Part shown: positions 42,722 to 54,750 of the stretch, one piece after another
Numbering within the stretch: the stretch's first letter is position 1
Layout of the letters: each line of letters begins with the position of its first letter
Translations under genes and position numbers: made by a program
Notes under the pieces: model-generated
Told to the model about the DNA's origin: nothing
What the model saw: the letters and a program-made list of their open reading frames with translations, nothing else
The model's database searches: none
From: Atriophallophorus winterbourni
Taxonomy: Eukaryota > Platyhelminthes > Trematoda > Plagiorchiida > Microphallidae
NCBI GenBank assembly: GCA_013407085.1
Contig: JACCGJ010000338.1
Location: forward strand, 1-64,000
Direction of reading: 5' to 3'
Length of the DNA stretch: 64,000 nucleotides

Positions 42722-44357
42722 CTTCCGGACAGGGACAGAAAAGGTAAAAGCAGGTAAATACTTTCCAACAAAGATTACTTTAATCGTATAGGATAGCAAG
42801 ACGAATGCATGAATTGTGTAACAAATTATACAGAAAGTCTGTTCATTTTCAAATAATTTGCCTTTAATTCTGACTGGCTGGTTCTCACACTCCATTTTCC
42901 GAATCCGCGAGAAGGCATCCCTCTTCTCCGTTCTTCGTTTTAGTGACAACATTATAGAATATAAACCACTAATCTATGTATGAAATGTAGCATGTCACGT
43001 TTATCAAGCCCGTAACTTCAGCAATTAGCCACTATCCTTAAATTCAAGTACTCCGTTTACCGCTTAGCATACCATTCCATATAGCACAACGATACGGGGA
43101 TTATAAATAAATTAGGAACGCATCTGCATATGTGGCGACGTCGACTAGTTCTACATACAGTCAAATCTTGTTACTGGGTCCCGCCATGTACCATAGTGGC
43201 GAGATTTGATTGTAAGGCCGTTTGTACGAACCCCGGTTTTTATGCCACTATTATGCCCTCTGCCGGGACCGAGTAAAGGTGGTACAGTAGCGAGGTTGCA
43301 TGGTAACGAGATTTGATTGCATTCCCTTTCGCGTTCGTATAAAAATGTTCACGCGGGATTCTTTACCTTTCATCGGTATTCGTTAATGCCGAATCGGACG
43401 TTTGCATCTCGACTTTGCGAGCAAAATTAGGAAACACCAAGTTGATGGATTGGCTTTTGACATAAAATGACTCCATTCAGCTTTGGCATAGTTAAGACCC
43501 AGCACTCAATATTCTAGATTTTATAGCTGTCGATAAGAAACAGGGGAATAAAAAATCATCATGATTGACTGCATTATAACGGTAGAAAGTGCCGACTGCA
43601 TAACTGCTATAGAACACGATCATAATCCAAAAAAGCTACTGAATATGTAGAAGATTGAACAAGGTGAATAATCTGCATTGACCGTACATTGTTTGCAACG
43701 GTGGGTGAGACAGAAAAAACTCAAGTCCAGTTACTTGTAGGAGGGGGAACTCACATGCGAACACTTTTATATCACATAAACCGGGATGAGTGTATCAGTG
43801 GAAGAAGTAATTTTTTCCCTTATAAGATCATTTTGGCCTATTGAGCTGGTCCTAATCCCCGTTTTCCTTAAAACGACGCCGTGTAGGTGATATGACGTCA
43901 CCCTCGGGAGAGGATGCTAGTCGCGGTCAGTGTCCCAACTATTTTAAGTCCTCGTTGTGCTCCTGAGTACGGTGAAGATGTGGGATAAGCACATTCTTGG
44001 AAATGTCTAACCGCAGCGGAATTCAAACCTGGACTGTCCAATTGGAAGTTGGACGACACTTTCCCGAGGTCATTGCGACCAGATGAACTAAATCATGCGA
44101 AAATCAGGAAGTTTCCCAGTCATCACGCTAGCATCATCGAACAAATCTCTGATTCTTATGCTGTTTCAATGAACTGATGAAATGGACTCCGTTTTATTTC
44201 GTCGCGGGAGTGACACGATTCAGTTTAGCTGATAATTTACAATAGTTTAGTTGTTTACAAACTTTATCGTGTTTGATTAAAAATGACGAGACCCAAGCTC
44301 TGTCATGTGAGAAGGATTGATATGCACACAAATATTAAATGGTAGCAATTTACTTAC
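42722..44357 (-). other. Predicted intron of the nuclear-receptor-like gene
   Basis: Starts GTAAGT (44357-44352) and ends CCGGAAG (42722). It is 1636 bp long, contains a small MITE and no other recognised element. Confidence 0.65.
43155..43322. mobile_element. TIR MITE, possibly pogo/Tigger-like
   Basis: The ends are inverted copies: ACAGTCAAATCTTGTTAC on the left and GTAACGAGATTTGATTGCA on the right (about 16 of 18 match). A third copy of the end, GGCGAGATTTGATTGTAA, lies at 43198-43215. No clear target duplication was seen, so the superfamily is a guess. Confidence 0.55.
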
Positions 44358-46301
44358 TTTGAGCCAAAATGCAATATCGCATAGACTTATACACTGCAGA
44401 GTTTAACTGGAGGTCTAGTGAGGTTTTGATCAAATTGGTCATGTCGTTCAGTAAAATCATATCCACAGGTGGTGGCTCTTCTACTTCCAAGTTCGCCAAC
44501 GAAGACAATGCATGAAGCAATTTATTTTGCATCGAAGATGGCTTCACTTCAGGGAACACGTCAGGAGGGATGTTGGCGGGTTCGGGGGACAATCCAGTGG
44601 ATACATACGGGATAATCCCATTTTCCATCAGTGAGATTAACAAAAGATGGTGCCAGCATTTGGCAACTGCTCTTCTGGCAGTAGACGAAATCGGTTCTGC
44701 GTTCGATGGAGTAACGAAAGTTGAACACAATTCTGCCAACGCACTCCTACCCGGGCTGATTGCAGAAGCTAAAAGCGTTCCAAGTGGTATTTCACAACAA
44801 TGCTCTGCGACAAACAAGTCAGCTTCACGTAACAGTTCGAAAACCCGACCGCGAACTTGCGAGCCACAAACAAACCTACCAGGTAAATATTGACTATTGT
44901 GAGCGGTCACCTGAGGACCCTTTGACGGATCCGAGTCGGTTGAGTTGGCACGCTCCACATCTGTTGCCTCTGATCGCTCTGTGGTACCCATTTGTGGGGA
45001 TGAATCTGAGCTCAATACTAACTGCGCAAACAAGCTCGATTTCCATTCCCGTGCGATGGTCTCATCTTCTTTTTCTGATACCGTTTGCTTCGATGAATGT
45101 TCCGTTTTGCTGTAACTTCTCGGACGTACACGGTGGGATCTGCGACGATCTTGTACTTTATATTGCAGGTCACTGTGACATCGAGGTCGCCCTTGAATAA
45201 ACCCATTCTCTGGGAAAAAGGCATCTTGTGTTTGATTGGGTGTTTTGCTTGCCCCAGCTTCAATGCTGGTAGCAATGGGGTAACTGACAAACGGAGAGTT
45301 TGAATGCGAAGAGACCAGGGGCGTTGAATTTATTTGTTGAATATTGTTTGAATCGGGTTGAACTGATGTGCGATGGAATGAATGCTGTGACAGGTTATGT
45401 GTAATCGGAGATTGCATTGATTCACCATTCAGCCTCAATACATGATTGGTAGCAGTGATTATTTGCTTGCGCCTTTCTAATTCCACTAAAATCGAGAGTA
45501 GCTGATCAGAAACATTCATCGACTGAGGAACAGATGACGACAAATATGACGTCGTTGCCGCAGGGAATTGCAAGGCGTTTAACAACGCAGTATTGGGTAA
45601 CAGCGCGGCCAAAGCTGATTGTTGTTGGGGTGCATGAGTTGACATGTAGTTCGATACGACTGGGGATTGCATCGGAAATAGTACAATTTTCGAGCGATCG
45701 TGAGCTGTTGGCCCAGCAGTCTCTTCCTTCACTCGTATGCTTTGATCAATTAATTCACTACGGCTTCGAACTTGACACATGTCGGTACCGGAGAGTAACT
45801 GCTGAAGAATGTTTTGAGAACTCGTAATTCTCGGCTCTGGAACGCCACTAGAGTTTTGAAGTAAAGGGGAACTAGAAGTCATGGAGGACGGTAATGTCGC
45901 TTCCGGATTTTTGAATGAATTCGCACCATTGAGGCTGGAGAGCAGTAACACAAGCTGCTGAACTTGCCCTAAATTTGTATTCAACATGGATTGCGAATTT
46001 ATGGCACATGATGGGTTCTGGGGATTCATTGCAATTTGGGTGTTCTCACCAGGTGGCATGGGTAGATCAACATTGCGGTTTACCGGCTGCTGATTTCCGA
46101 AATGCTTTGACGAAACATTGGATGTGAGTTGCTGGATAAACGCAGCAAGCTGCTTTTCTACGCTCAACGGAGACAGGCGATCATTTTCTGTAGATGAACT
46201 CGATGCAGCTTGAGAGTATTGATCCATGTAATTGCTAGTTGTGACAGAAGTGATGCATGGTGACACCGCCATGGGGGTGACGGATAACGTTTAGTATTGC
46301 G
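44358..46301 (-). CDS. Nuclear-receptor-like gene, large exon (hinge-like N-terminus and first half of ligand-binding domain)
   Basis: The coding frame starts at ATG 46272 and runs 638 codons to a strong donor: CTCAAA then GTAAGT (exon end 44358). The acceptor TTTATTAAATTTCAG ends at 46302, leaving 29 untranslated bases with an in-frame TAA, so ATG 46272 is the likely start if that acceptor is used. Residues 1-460 are Ser/Gln/Asn-rich and disordered-looking, with a basic patch RRRSHRVRPRSYSK. From about 464 the sequence is compact: LREADLFVAEHCCEI, then AKCWHHLLLISLMENG (pattern of helix 5, W..LFLL), then LDLQLNSAVYKSMRYCIL (pattern of helix 7-8, L.LD..E...LK..L). This order and the next exon support a nuclear-receptor ligand-binding domain, closest in pattern to NR2E (tailless/PNR). 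No DNA-binding domain was found; upstream exons or an internal alternative acceptor might supply it. Confidence 0.66.
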
Positions 46302-46969
46302 CTGAAATTTAATAAAACAAAGCGTTATCGTTTAATTCATCGAGTGAGTTGATAGTGCTATTATTGGTCAGCAATGCGGCATGCTTACAATTGGTGACTC
46401 ATAGCAAATGTCTTACCGCAGAGACGACTCTAGTTTGCCGGTCAAAACTGCGAAAGTCAGTCAAATATTTGGGCTGGCAATGCCTAAATAACAGAACGGA
46501 AATTTAATATGAATCCAGTGTTCATATTTTATTGGAGCGCTGCTTTTCCAGACTGTTGACAAACGGGACATTAAAAATTCCAAAATCAGATTCATGTTGC
46601 AACGAGTCCAAAAGATCAAGTTTCTTACGACGAATATCTATACAAAGTGCGAAATTGGTACTAGCAAAAATAGCCGATCGTGTGAACACCGTTTAAAGAG
46701 TCTGTGCGCGTCCATTACTAAATCGGTAAATTTAGGACTTGGCATATCACCATGTTATCCGGTAATTATGCCTTTGGAGAATACTGCTTGCTAAGAGCAA
46801 TTCAAGGATTAATGGTTAAAAAAGCGTGCGCATTACAACATCACCGTGTTATGGTATGAATGAAAGTTTGAAAAGATAGTATTTCTAGAGTACCACCCAA
46901 GAAGGACGTTTTTTTGCAGATGGAAGTATATTTATGCTTTAAAGATCACTATGCACGGAGAATTCACTA
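46302..46969. other. No recognised gene; upstream of the nuclear-receptor-like exon
   Basis: I looked on the minus strand for the two zinc modules of a nuclear-receptor DNA-binding domain and saw none. Confidence 0.4.
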
Positions 46970-47400
46970 CATGTTGAGATGGCACGCAGGACAAAAAATG
47001 GCACCGGCAATCACTGCGTGAACTTGGGATAGGATCTGCCCATCTGTAGCTTTCCTATCACACTCTTGAAACAAGAGTCTTAGTGGATGTCTTTCGGTAG
47101 ACACAATTTTATAGGTCAGAATAATATCGTGTCATATGCTCACATAGACCCTGGCGTCACAATCTTTCACTGTACGAAGATCCATCACTAACTCTATTGC
47201 TCTGCGATTAATTTAATCCAGGAGGGAAATATCTTTTCGCAGCCGAAGTTCCCAGATCTCTACCGCATACTGCATCGTTGGTTGAATGAGAGCGTACATT
47301 TTTCTTGATAACGTTACTCGCGATAATCTTGCGCATTTTTTTTATAGAATTTGAATAATCTAGTCTACCTATAAACATTCTGACAGCGTTGACCACAGGA
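46970..47400 (-). pseudogene. CR1-like LINE C-terminal fragment
   Basis: Minus-strand read: KMYALIQPTMQYAVEIWELR then LRKDISLLD, a stop, INRRAIELVMDLRTVKDCDA, and ILTYKIVSTERHPLRLLFQE. This is the CR1 tail block (RPHLEYAxxVWxPxLxKDIxxLExxQRRATK..ILTYKIL). The stops and a frameshift near 47300 mark it as dead. Confidence 0.72.
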
Positions 47401-48219
47401 AATGTGAAAGATATTGATCCACTTCATGCTAAATACAACTTATATCATTATTGATAGTAACTGGTTGTAAAATGTTTGATGTGAGACGTTTAAGTGTTGA
47501 TGAGGCCAATGTTGATGTGTGCAGCTATCTGACAGGCCTGATTGACCAGACACCTTTGGTAGAAACCCCGTGAATGTATAAGAACGGTTGAAGTATATGT
47601 TCAAATGCATTTATATGAACGTATATTGTAGTCAGTGGATTTTTGTTGGACATGATTGGGCCATACATTCTTGCAATGTTTCTAATAAATTTATGAGATA
47701 TACACCAACCATTGATTGATCATTCAACCTAGATAACGTTATATTTCAAGCAAGGATTGGGTTGTATTCAAACTTCCTAGGTTCGTAACTGTTCTCATTT
47801 ATAAATGACTGTCAGGAAATACAACTATTCCTGTGCCTCAAAAGCCGCATTAAATTAATGTGGATTAGGAATCGATTTGGCCGGCAAAGAGCAGTATGAC
47901 ACAAACTTCTTTCAGCCCGTTAAATTGACTTTAGTGTTTTATCGTTACAAGTAGAAAGGCATTGTCTTCTGTAGCGGTCTCGGAATCTATCAATTTTTGA
48001 GATATCACTCGGCCTGCGAGCCGAGAGATATCGTTTTCGTTAGCCAGAAATTTGATTCGAGTTTTACCCGCGAAATCTCACTCGCTGCTTCTATGTTCGC
48101 TTATTAGCCAAGTCTATGATGGACTGTGACAGAAGTATAATATAATCAACAAGTACCCGATCATCCTGAGCTTATAGATAATGTGCGTCGAATATTCCTG
48201 TAATTTCACAATCACATCG
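47401..48219. other. No recognised gene
   Basis: Nothing recognised. Confidence 0.4.
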
Positions 48220-48224
48220 AACCA

Positions 48225-48470
48225 TCATTTTGCAAAAAGAAAGTTTTACTTTGAAAACACTCTTGAATGGGGTTCTGACAAAAAACTATCCTGTTCAGAT
48301 ACAGAATGACAAAGTGATTCGCATAAAACAAGCAATGTATTCCCGTGCTCATATTACCCTCAGTTACACACCACGACCGCTTTTTGGCTGTTTGCCGTAA
48401 TCGGGTAGAGACAGCGAGAACAAAGTTACACTTTGAATTCACTGTTCAATAGGGGTCTCGTACAGTGGAT
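48225..48470 (-). repeat. Hammerhead repeat family C, decayed unit
   Basis: TTTTTGGCTGTTTGCCGTAA and CAGAATGACAAAGTGATTCG identify the family. On the minus strand the ribozyme core has become CCGATTA..AAAAAGCGGTCGTGG (48368-48412), so it should not cleave. Confidence 0.75.
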
Positions 48471-48791
48471 GCCAGCAACACAGCACATCAACTCATTTTC
48501 TCGGGTTAAGCGTACGCTCATAAACACGACTCGATCATCGTAGGCGAAGCAGTATGAATAAATATAGAACAACCGCTATCTAAAAAAGCTTTGTTTTTGG
48601 CTACAGAGCGCAAACTGATCAAAGCCTCACCATATAAAATAAGAAAAAAATACCGATTTAACTTATCATTCGTTCTCTAGTAGACTTATTTGTAAGAATT
48701 CTGTGAATAGAACTGGGAATAATAAGAAAATAACGATGGCTGTTCGATTAGTTGAGTGAAGTTCATGGTTATACAAGTCGATTTCCGGTAG

Positions 48792-48794
<3 letters not shown>

Positions 48795-48840
<46 letters not shown>
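48795..48840. repeat. (AT)n microsatellite
   Basis: 46 bp of perfect AT repeat. Confidence 0.97.
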
Positions 48841-48842
<2 letters not shown>

Positions 48843-50549
48843 TTTGAATCACCAGTTCACTGTAAGCACAGATTAGGTGATAGTTAAATCCGAATAGAAA
48901 AAATATTGGTTGGATATATACAAGATGTAATCGAAGGCGTTTAGACAAAGGACAGACTAACTTAATGCAAATATGCGAACAAAAATTTTTCGGGAGCTTA
49001 AAAGCCTTCACCAATTCACAGCTATATTGATTACTGAAGTTAAAACAAATTAATTCTGCTTCGTGCCAACTTGGTCTAGAGTTACGAGCTATCATCCGCT
49101 TGACCGGGTTTTACGATATGCGATGAGAAAACTTGTTTAATATAAGGATAATATTAAAATATTGAATGTGAAGAAGTGATTCTTTTGTGAGAAAAATTAT
49201 ACGGTTCAACATCATCTTGATGTTATTCCTCCGGGTATGTTTGTTTGTCCCGAGGTACGATGTTATGACTTACATTTATTAATTTTATGCCATATAGCGT
49301 AGAATGATTCTAAATGTCTTCTGTTGGCCACATGCATTATTGCAGATAATCGAATTCGATGTGAATAACGACAAAATTAACGAGAATTATTCTTTACTAA
49401 GTAGACAGAAACCTACTCATACATTTGCTTACAAGGTGGCAAAATGTAAGATATCCTTGAATATCTCAAGTTTTGGTAGCACAGAGCAATACAACTGATA
49501 TTCTAACCTTGACAAGGGCTAAGAAACATCCGTTATTATTCCGACTACGGTGATTAACCAGTTTAATACTGCTGAATTTCAGTTAAACGTAGGATTGAAC
49601 TGTTCAACGCAAATTCTCTACGAAAACGAGAGTATTAAAAAACGTTCGATGACTTTTTTAAAATGAACATTTAGAGTTTCTCTACCATTCTTGTGTTCAA
49701 ACATACGCTTACGCGTGAATGACAAAAGCAAAATCAAATTATTTGACGACCATAAGCGTCCCAAGCCCAGCCTGAAAGCACTTTGTTTATGACCTTGTCT
49801 AGCAATGTTTTCAAGGTCACGCGTCTTCAGTCTAACACGTTTTGAAATTTGAATACAATCTCCGCTTGATAAAGACTACCAGCCGAAACTGGAAGTGGAT
49901 TGTAAATGAGAATGAGATCTATGTTCAATCTAACATAGCTCAAAACATACTGTATAAAATTGTAGCTAAAATATGTGATCAAGTGAAAACTAATGGAATG
50001 CGATACGTATTTTGCACAATCGATAAGACGATTAGGTTGAATAGGTTGCATTAAAAATACCGATGCACTTTTATATTGAAATTTGTTTATTGCACAAGAA
50101 TGTGGTGCTCTTCAATCACGCTGTCTCTTCTAAACATATCCCATGGAATCAAGTAAACAGCACACGAATTTGTTAAAGTGCGCTTGTATCTCCCCCACCT
50201 AGGTTTGGTAGGCGGAACAACCTGAATGACCCATGTCTGGCAAGACCCAGACAGACAAATGCTGTCGGCTTACGTCGGTAACTCAGACTACGAAGATAGA
50301 CGCAGCATCGTGTTTGTTCAGCATGACGGTGAACAAGGACATCAGTTTAGTGAAGCTTGAATGGAAGTTTAACCAACATTCACGCTTCGTTTTCCGGTGC
50401 TGAAAATAGTTGGTCAACAAAAGGGACTTCCTTCGAACAGTAAAAACGATAAAAAATTCCTCGCGTGCATGGATATCAGCAATAATACACATTGATCATT
50501 GATAATCTCCCAGGGAGCTTGAACGGGATTCTGCATTTGAACGTCTTAC
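48841..50549. other. No recognised gene
   Basis: AT-rich, with only short frames (64-74 codons) lacking motifs. Confidence 0.45.
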
Positions 50550-50596
50550 TTTGTTGTTGTTGGCCTCCTTCGGTCGATGTCGACCATGAATGTACT
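50550..50596 (-). pseudogene. LINE-C 3' terminus fragment
   Basis: TTGTTGTTGGCCTCCTTCGG then TCGATGTCGACCATGAATGT is the inverted LINE-C end. Confidence 0.68.
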
Positions 50597-51879
50597 TTGT
50601 ATAACCTTATTTATCAGTGCCTTAAGGTATTAATGTGTTACATACGACAACTATCAAATGTTTTCGGTGAAATTTAATCATTTTTTTGTAAAACTGATAT
50701 GAACTACAAATTTTTTGCCTCGAATCTTTGCTCGCTTGAATAGAAATCCTGTCTTGGAAAAGATATGATTCTATACCCCACCATTTGTGGTGTACCAACC
50801 GTGATATTTGATGTTGTTGCCTGCATCATGAAACTACCATCGGCCAAGAGCACGCTATTTCTCGAGGTCATGACAAGCCTGTTTCACGTTGTTCGGCGAT
50901 TCGATCGATTTATGCTAAATTATTCGATGTAACAATTTTCGTAAGAATATTCGCTTATCAGTCGAAACTTGATCCGTTCAGGTGGCTAATTGCATCAATT
51001 TCAAATTAATTCAAAAAGAGAAAAAAACTCACTCAGGGATAACCGCTTAATCCAAGACATGGAGTGTTAAAAGCAGCATAATTCCGACGCGACAGGTGAG
51101 GCACACCTGGGTGAACGCAAGCGTGATGCGCACGCGAATGCTTCAAGGTCGCATCAGTCGGCACGCTGTGATACGGCCAGCAAGCGTGCGAAACAGACCA
51201 ATCAGCAGTCGTTATTTGGTTTCGGCAGCTGATGCGCCTTCCATGAGAAAACTACACGCATTGGTCGATGTGGCTGCCTTTTGATTGGCCTAAATTCAGG
51301 ATGGACGAAAGTTCTTTTCATTCGACATTGCTGCTCTGGCAATTCGTCATCTGAGTAGGCGGTTTCCCCGGTATATGCGTTTTTCACTGCAGAAGTTCGC
51401 TTGTAGTAACGCTCTTTTCCTAATTTAGTACGAAAATGTTTTTAGTTAAAAATAAGGTTTAATGAACCTTATTATTCTCTCTCTTCTTGTGCATACATTT
51501 TAGAACGAACAGTAAAGTGTATGATAAGGAAATGGGCAAATAAGATGGAAAAAACCTAATGCGACTACCCCATGTGTTCGAAATTCAGTTCAGTACTGAG
51601 TTAGTGAACTGCATTGAAATCGTAAACCGAAAGAACTGCATGACACTTTTTAACTACAGACTAAATTTGATAAAGGGGCTAACAGTTAAATGTAGGGTGT
51701 TTGGTGGAAATGAACTCAAATTCCATCTTTTTTATTATATTTTGAAGCAAATTACAATCCACATAATATTAGATCATATTATTAGATATTTAGAGCGTAG
51801 TAACACCAATATCAAGCGATGGAGGGATTACTTTACTTCAAATGTCAGTAGCCTGATAAACGGAACGATAAAACCAGAG
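50597..51879. other. No recognised gene
   Basis: Nothing recognised. Confidence 0.4.
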
Positions 51880-52115
51880 TAAAGTGTTGCTCACATCTCT
51901 CGCACTGACAAAAAACAACCAATTTCTGGCTTGTATCTGTCATCAGGTGGAGACAGTAAGTTTAGCTTCAGTGAGTCTTGTAACAGTGGAAAAGTAACAC
52001 ACAAAGCTAGACTGCTTGACAGGGTTCGTACAACGAACCACGATGTTCAAATGCAGAATCATAAATTTATTCCTGATTCACATCTCCAGAGCTTCTCACA
52101 ACCAGTTTCTGGCTG
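51880..52115 (-). repeat. Hammerhead repeat family C, decayed tandem
   Basis: Two decayed hammerhead regions. At 51917-51950 the minus strand keeps CTGATGA and GAAA, but stem III has changed to ATTGGT (no longer self-complementary) and stem I is lost. At 52083-52105 only GCAAACAGCCAGAAA remains. GTTCGTACAACGAACCACGA at 52022 marks the unit. Confidence 0.78.
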
Positions 52116-52369
52116 TTTGCCGTCACGATCAACGATAAAACGTTTGAAATGCAACTGAACATGAAATTGACACCCTAAATACACACTCTTTTTGTATAAA
52201 AATTGACGACAACTGGTTTCAATTTCTGATTTCTTGTCAGGTCGTTATTCCCGGTTTCACAAACAGGAATCTCAAATAGGTGTTCACCCTCTGAACAGCA
52301 GTAATTTTCCAAACTAATGTAAGCACAATAATGTTCATTTTCCAGCATCCTAATCAGACGCACATCTCA

Positions 52370-52800
52370 GGAGCGGTTGGTGCTGTTTTCACTCATAAAG
52401 TAGGGACCGTACGATCAGCATACGCATGTGCTTGAACCAGCGGAAGAATGGAAAAACAAGTTGCGCTTGCATGCCACTGTTGGATAAGGTTAGTACGACC
52501 AACCTGTTCAATCACATGAGCCCACACTCATCTAGACAACGGTTTAACCCATGTCCATGAACAAAATAGCTCATTTGCATGTATTTCCATCACACACACC
52601 CCCACGACCGGTTCATGCTGTTTGTATGCCTCCAGTAGGGACAGTACGATCAGGAATAATAGCTAAAAAAGTTTCGCTTGCATGCCACTGTCGGATAAGG
52701 TTGCCACGACCCGACCTTTTTAATCGCATGTGCTCAAACACATGCAGATGTGGTTAAGTCCATGGTCATGAACAAAGATGTTCATTTGGGTTAGGTGGGG
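52370..52800 (-). repeat. Hammerhead repeat family D, decayed tandem
   Basis: Two units about 220 bp apart (GCCACTGTTGGATAAGGTTAG at about 52473 and GCCACTGTCGGATAAGGTTGC at about 52684). Their cores are broken: CTTTATGA in the first, CTGGAGG with GAA in the second (52597-52645), although the ACCGGTC cleavage site and GTGGG stem I strand persist in the second. Confidence 0.78.
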
Positions 52801-53150
52801 ATCTGGGTTGAGTACATTTTCAGAGAGGTGCGATCGCGACAGGATTCGAACCTAGATTGTCCGATTGGAACTCGAACGTTACCACCACTTTCCAAACCGC
52901 AGCCTTAGCTTTCACTTTTGAAGTCTATTACTTAAGGTTTTATTGCTCATTTATTGAAATGTTAAAACGAGTTGCAATGCGGTGCAAACTTGCTTCGGTG
53001 CAATGATAATCTTTCAGTTTGTGTTACTATTATCGCCAATCATTATAGCATTTCTGCATTTTCAATGAATCACGCTACGCTCACATTTGGTGCTTTAACG
53101 CGACGAAAATGAAATTAAAAAATGAAAAACATGTATTTAAAAAATCAGTC
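52801..53150. other. No recognised gene
   Basis: Nothing recognised. Confidence 0.4.
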
Positions 53151-53405
53151 GAAAGCTCTCGACATTGACGCTGCGAGTTGAGCTTGAACTTGCACTTGAC
53201 CGCTTCCTTTGTCGACACTGTGTACAGTGTCGTACGCAAGCATAGGAAGATACTGGTTTTGGCTACTGAACGGAGATCACGCCTGTACTGTCTATCGATG
53301 TGAGTACTGCGGAAGCGATTGCTTCGTCAGTTGGAATGCCGTGATGCGATTGTGATGGTAGCATCGACCAAAGAAGGTCTACAACTACAACATACGTTGG
53401 CATTG
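53151..53405 (+). pseudogene. LINE-C 3' end fragment
   Basis: TCGAAAGCTCTCGACATTGAC then GCTTGAACTTGCACTTGACCG, and the 3' signature GCATCGACCAAAGAAGGTC then TACAACTACAA. It is diverged from the other copies. Confidence 0.75.
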
Positions 53406-53464
53406 GTCCCAGTACAGCGGTTGGATATATCCGTTAGATTATTATCAAAGAATTGTCAACCTAT

Positions 53465-53855
53465 AAAAAATGTGGTTTGTAACCGTTAAACTCCGCCAAG
53501 GACGGTCCCAAGCCCGTCTGAGAAAGGAGGAGGGTTGGGCTTAGGGCTAGCAACCCTATCCCGTAAAACCTACATTGCTACGGAAACGATGACAACAGAT
53601 CCGTGGTTCGGTCATGTCTGCAGGATGGATCCCAGTTCGCATACGAAGGTAGCCATGCACTGGCATCCGCAAGGTAACGAAAAAGGGGACGGCCCAAGGA
53701 AACTTGGCGCAGAACGTTGGAACGCGAACTACATGCACAAGGATTCACGGTGCCGACGGCAACGGAAGCAGCGACAGACCGGAACCACTGGCGTGAAGTT
53801 GTCTTCGCCTCATGTGCCACCCGGCACGGAAGAGGACTGAATGAATGAATTGTAA
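53465..53855 (+). mobile_element. LINE-F derivative: 5' leader fused to C-terminal end
   Basis: The left part (GCCAAGGACGGTCCCAAGCC to ATCCCGTAAAACCTACATTG) looks like a LINE leader and is joined directly to WFGHVCRMDPSSHTKVAMHW then HPQGNEK, the C-terminal region of an RTE-like LINE. After a frame change DRNHWREVVFASC is readable near 53775-53815. It ends with TGAATGAATGAA. The whole endonuclease and RT are missing, so it is an internally deleted, non-autonomous form. Confidence 0.65.
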
Positions 53856-54679
53856 ACCGTTATTGATATTCTACACTCTGTGTGTGACAATCACATAGTC
53901 ATTCGATAAAATTGCGGCAAAAATTGCAGGCGAATAGTTAATATCATAGGCTTTCTATATGACGACTTGTGCGCTGCTTTCTTTGGTATACATTATCCTG
54001 TACTGTTGTTACCGATCTCAATGTCAGAAACTTCATTTGAAAGTTAAACCTACTTGCTCCCATATGACTTACCCTGCGTTTTGAATCTATTCCTGACGTA
54101 CCATGCAACGATTGACGCCGATTTTTAATTATTCGTTATTACTAATTGAATAAATATTTACTATTATATGGAAATTGTTGAGTCGAAATTTGTATGTGTC
54201 CCCATTTTGAACCGATCCCATGTTATCTCTTGCGACTAAATGCGATAACATTTGGTCTCGGATTCAAGGTAGCTTTCAAAAGCATCACGATGGCAAGAAC
54301 GACGTAGATGTTTCTATGATGTTTTAGCGGATTGAACGCCGGGTAGTTTTTTGCGAAACTTCGGCTTCTGGCCATACACAAGCCACATCCGTGCCGGTAA
54401 AGATGAAAAATAACCCAACAGTTAATCGCGATCATTTTAATGTTTAACATCATTACGAATGTTTTGAGAATCGCGAGGACCTCGAAACATTATAAAGTTG
54501 GTAGTTTTTAAGCTATTTACCAATGAATCTGGTCGTGTGTTACGCGAATGTCTGAACATCACTCAATAAATTTGTATCAGTTTCTATAAGCGTCCAAATT
54601 ATTATATTGTCTGCATAGAGAACCGCCTTTCAAGACAGTATCAGTGACAGAACTCAGAACTCAGAAAATTGTATGGTAG
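53856..54679. other. No recognised gene
   Basis: Nothing recognised. Confidence 0.4.
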
Positions 54680-54750
54680 AAAAAGCATTAAGCTTAACAA
54701 TAACCATAGGATGACAAGATATATGGAACATATAAAAATATATAAAATAT
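54680..54750 (-). repeat. CR1 3' UTR relic
   Basis: GCATTAAGCTTAACAATAACC then ATAGGATGACAAGATATATGG matches the 3' UTR of the CR1 copy at 36365-36420, and is followed by TATAAAATA repeats. Confidence 0.55.

Noticed and set aside
45018..45827. Frames of 90-146 codons opposite the nuclear-receptor-like exon
   Set aside because: They are shadows of the 640-codon frame, which has splice-site and domain support.
50550..53405. Repeated TTGGCCTCCTTCGGTCGATG / reverse motif first thought to be a regulatory site
   Set aside because: It is the 3' terminus of LINE-C, present in all truncated copies.
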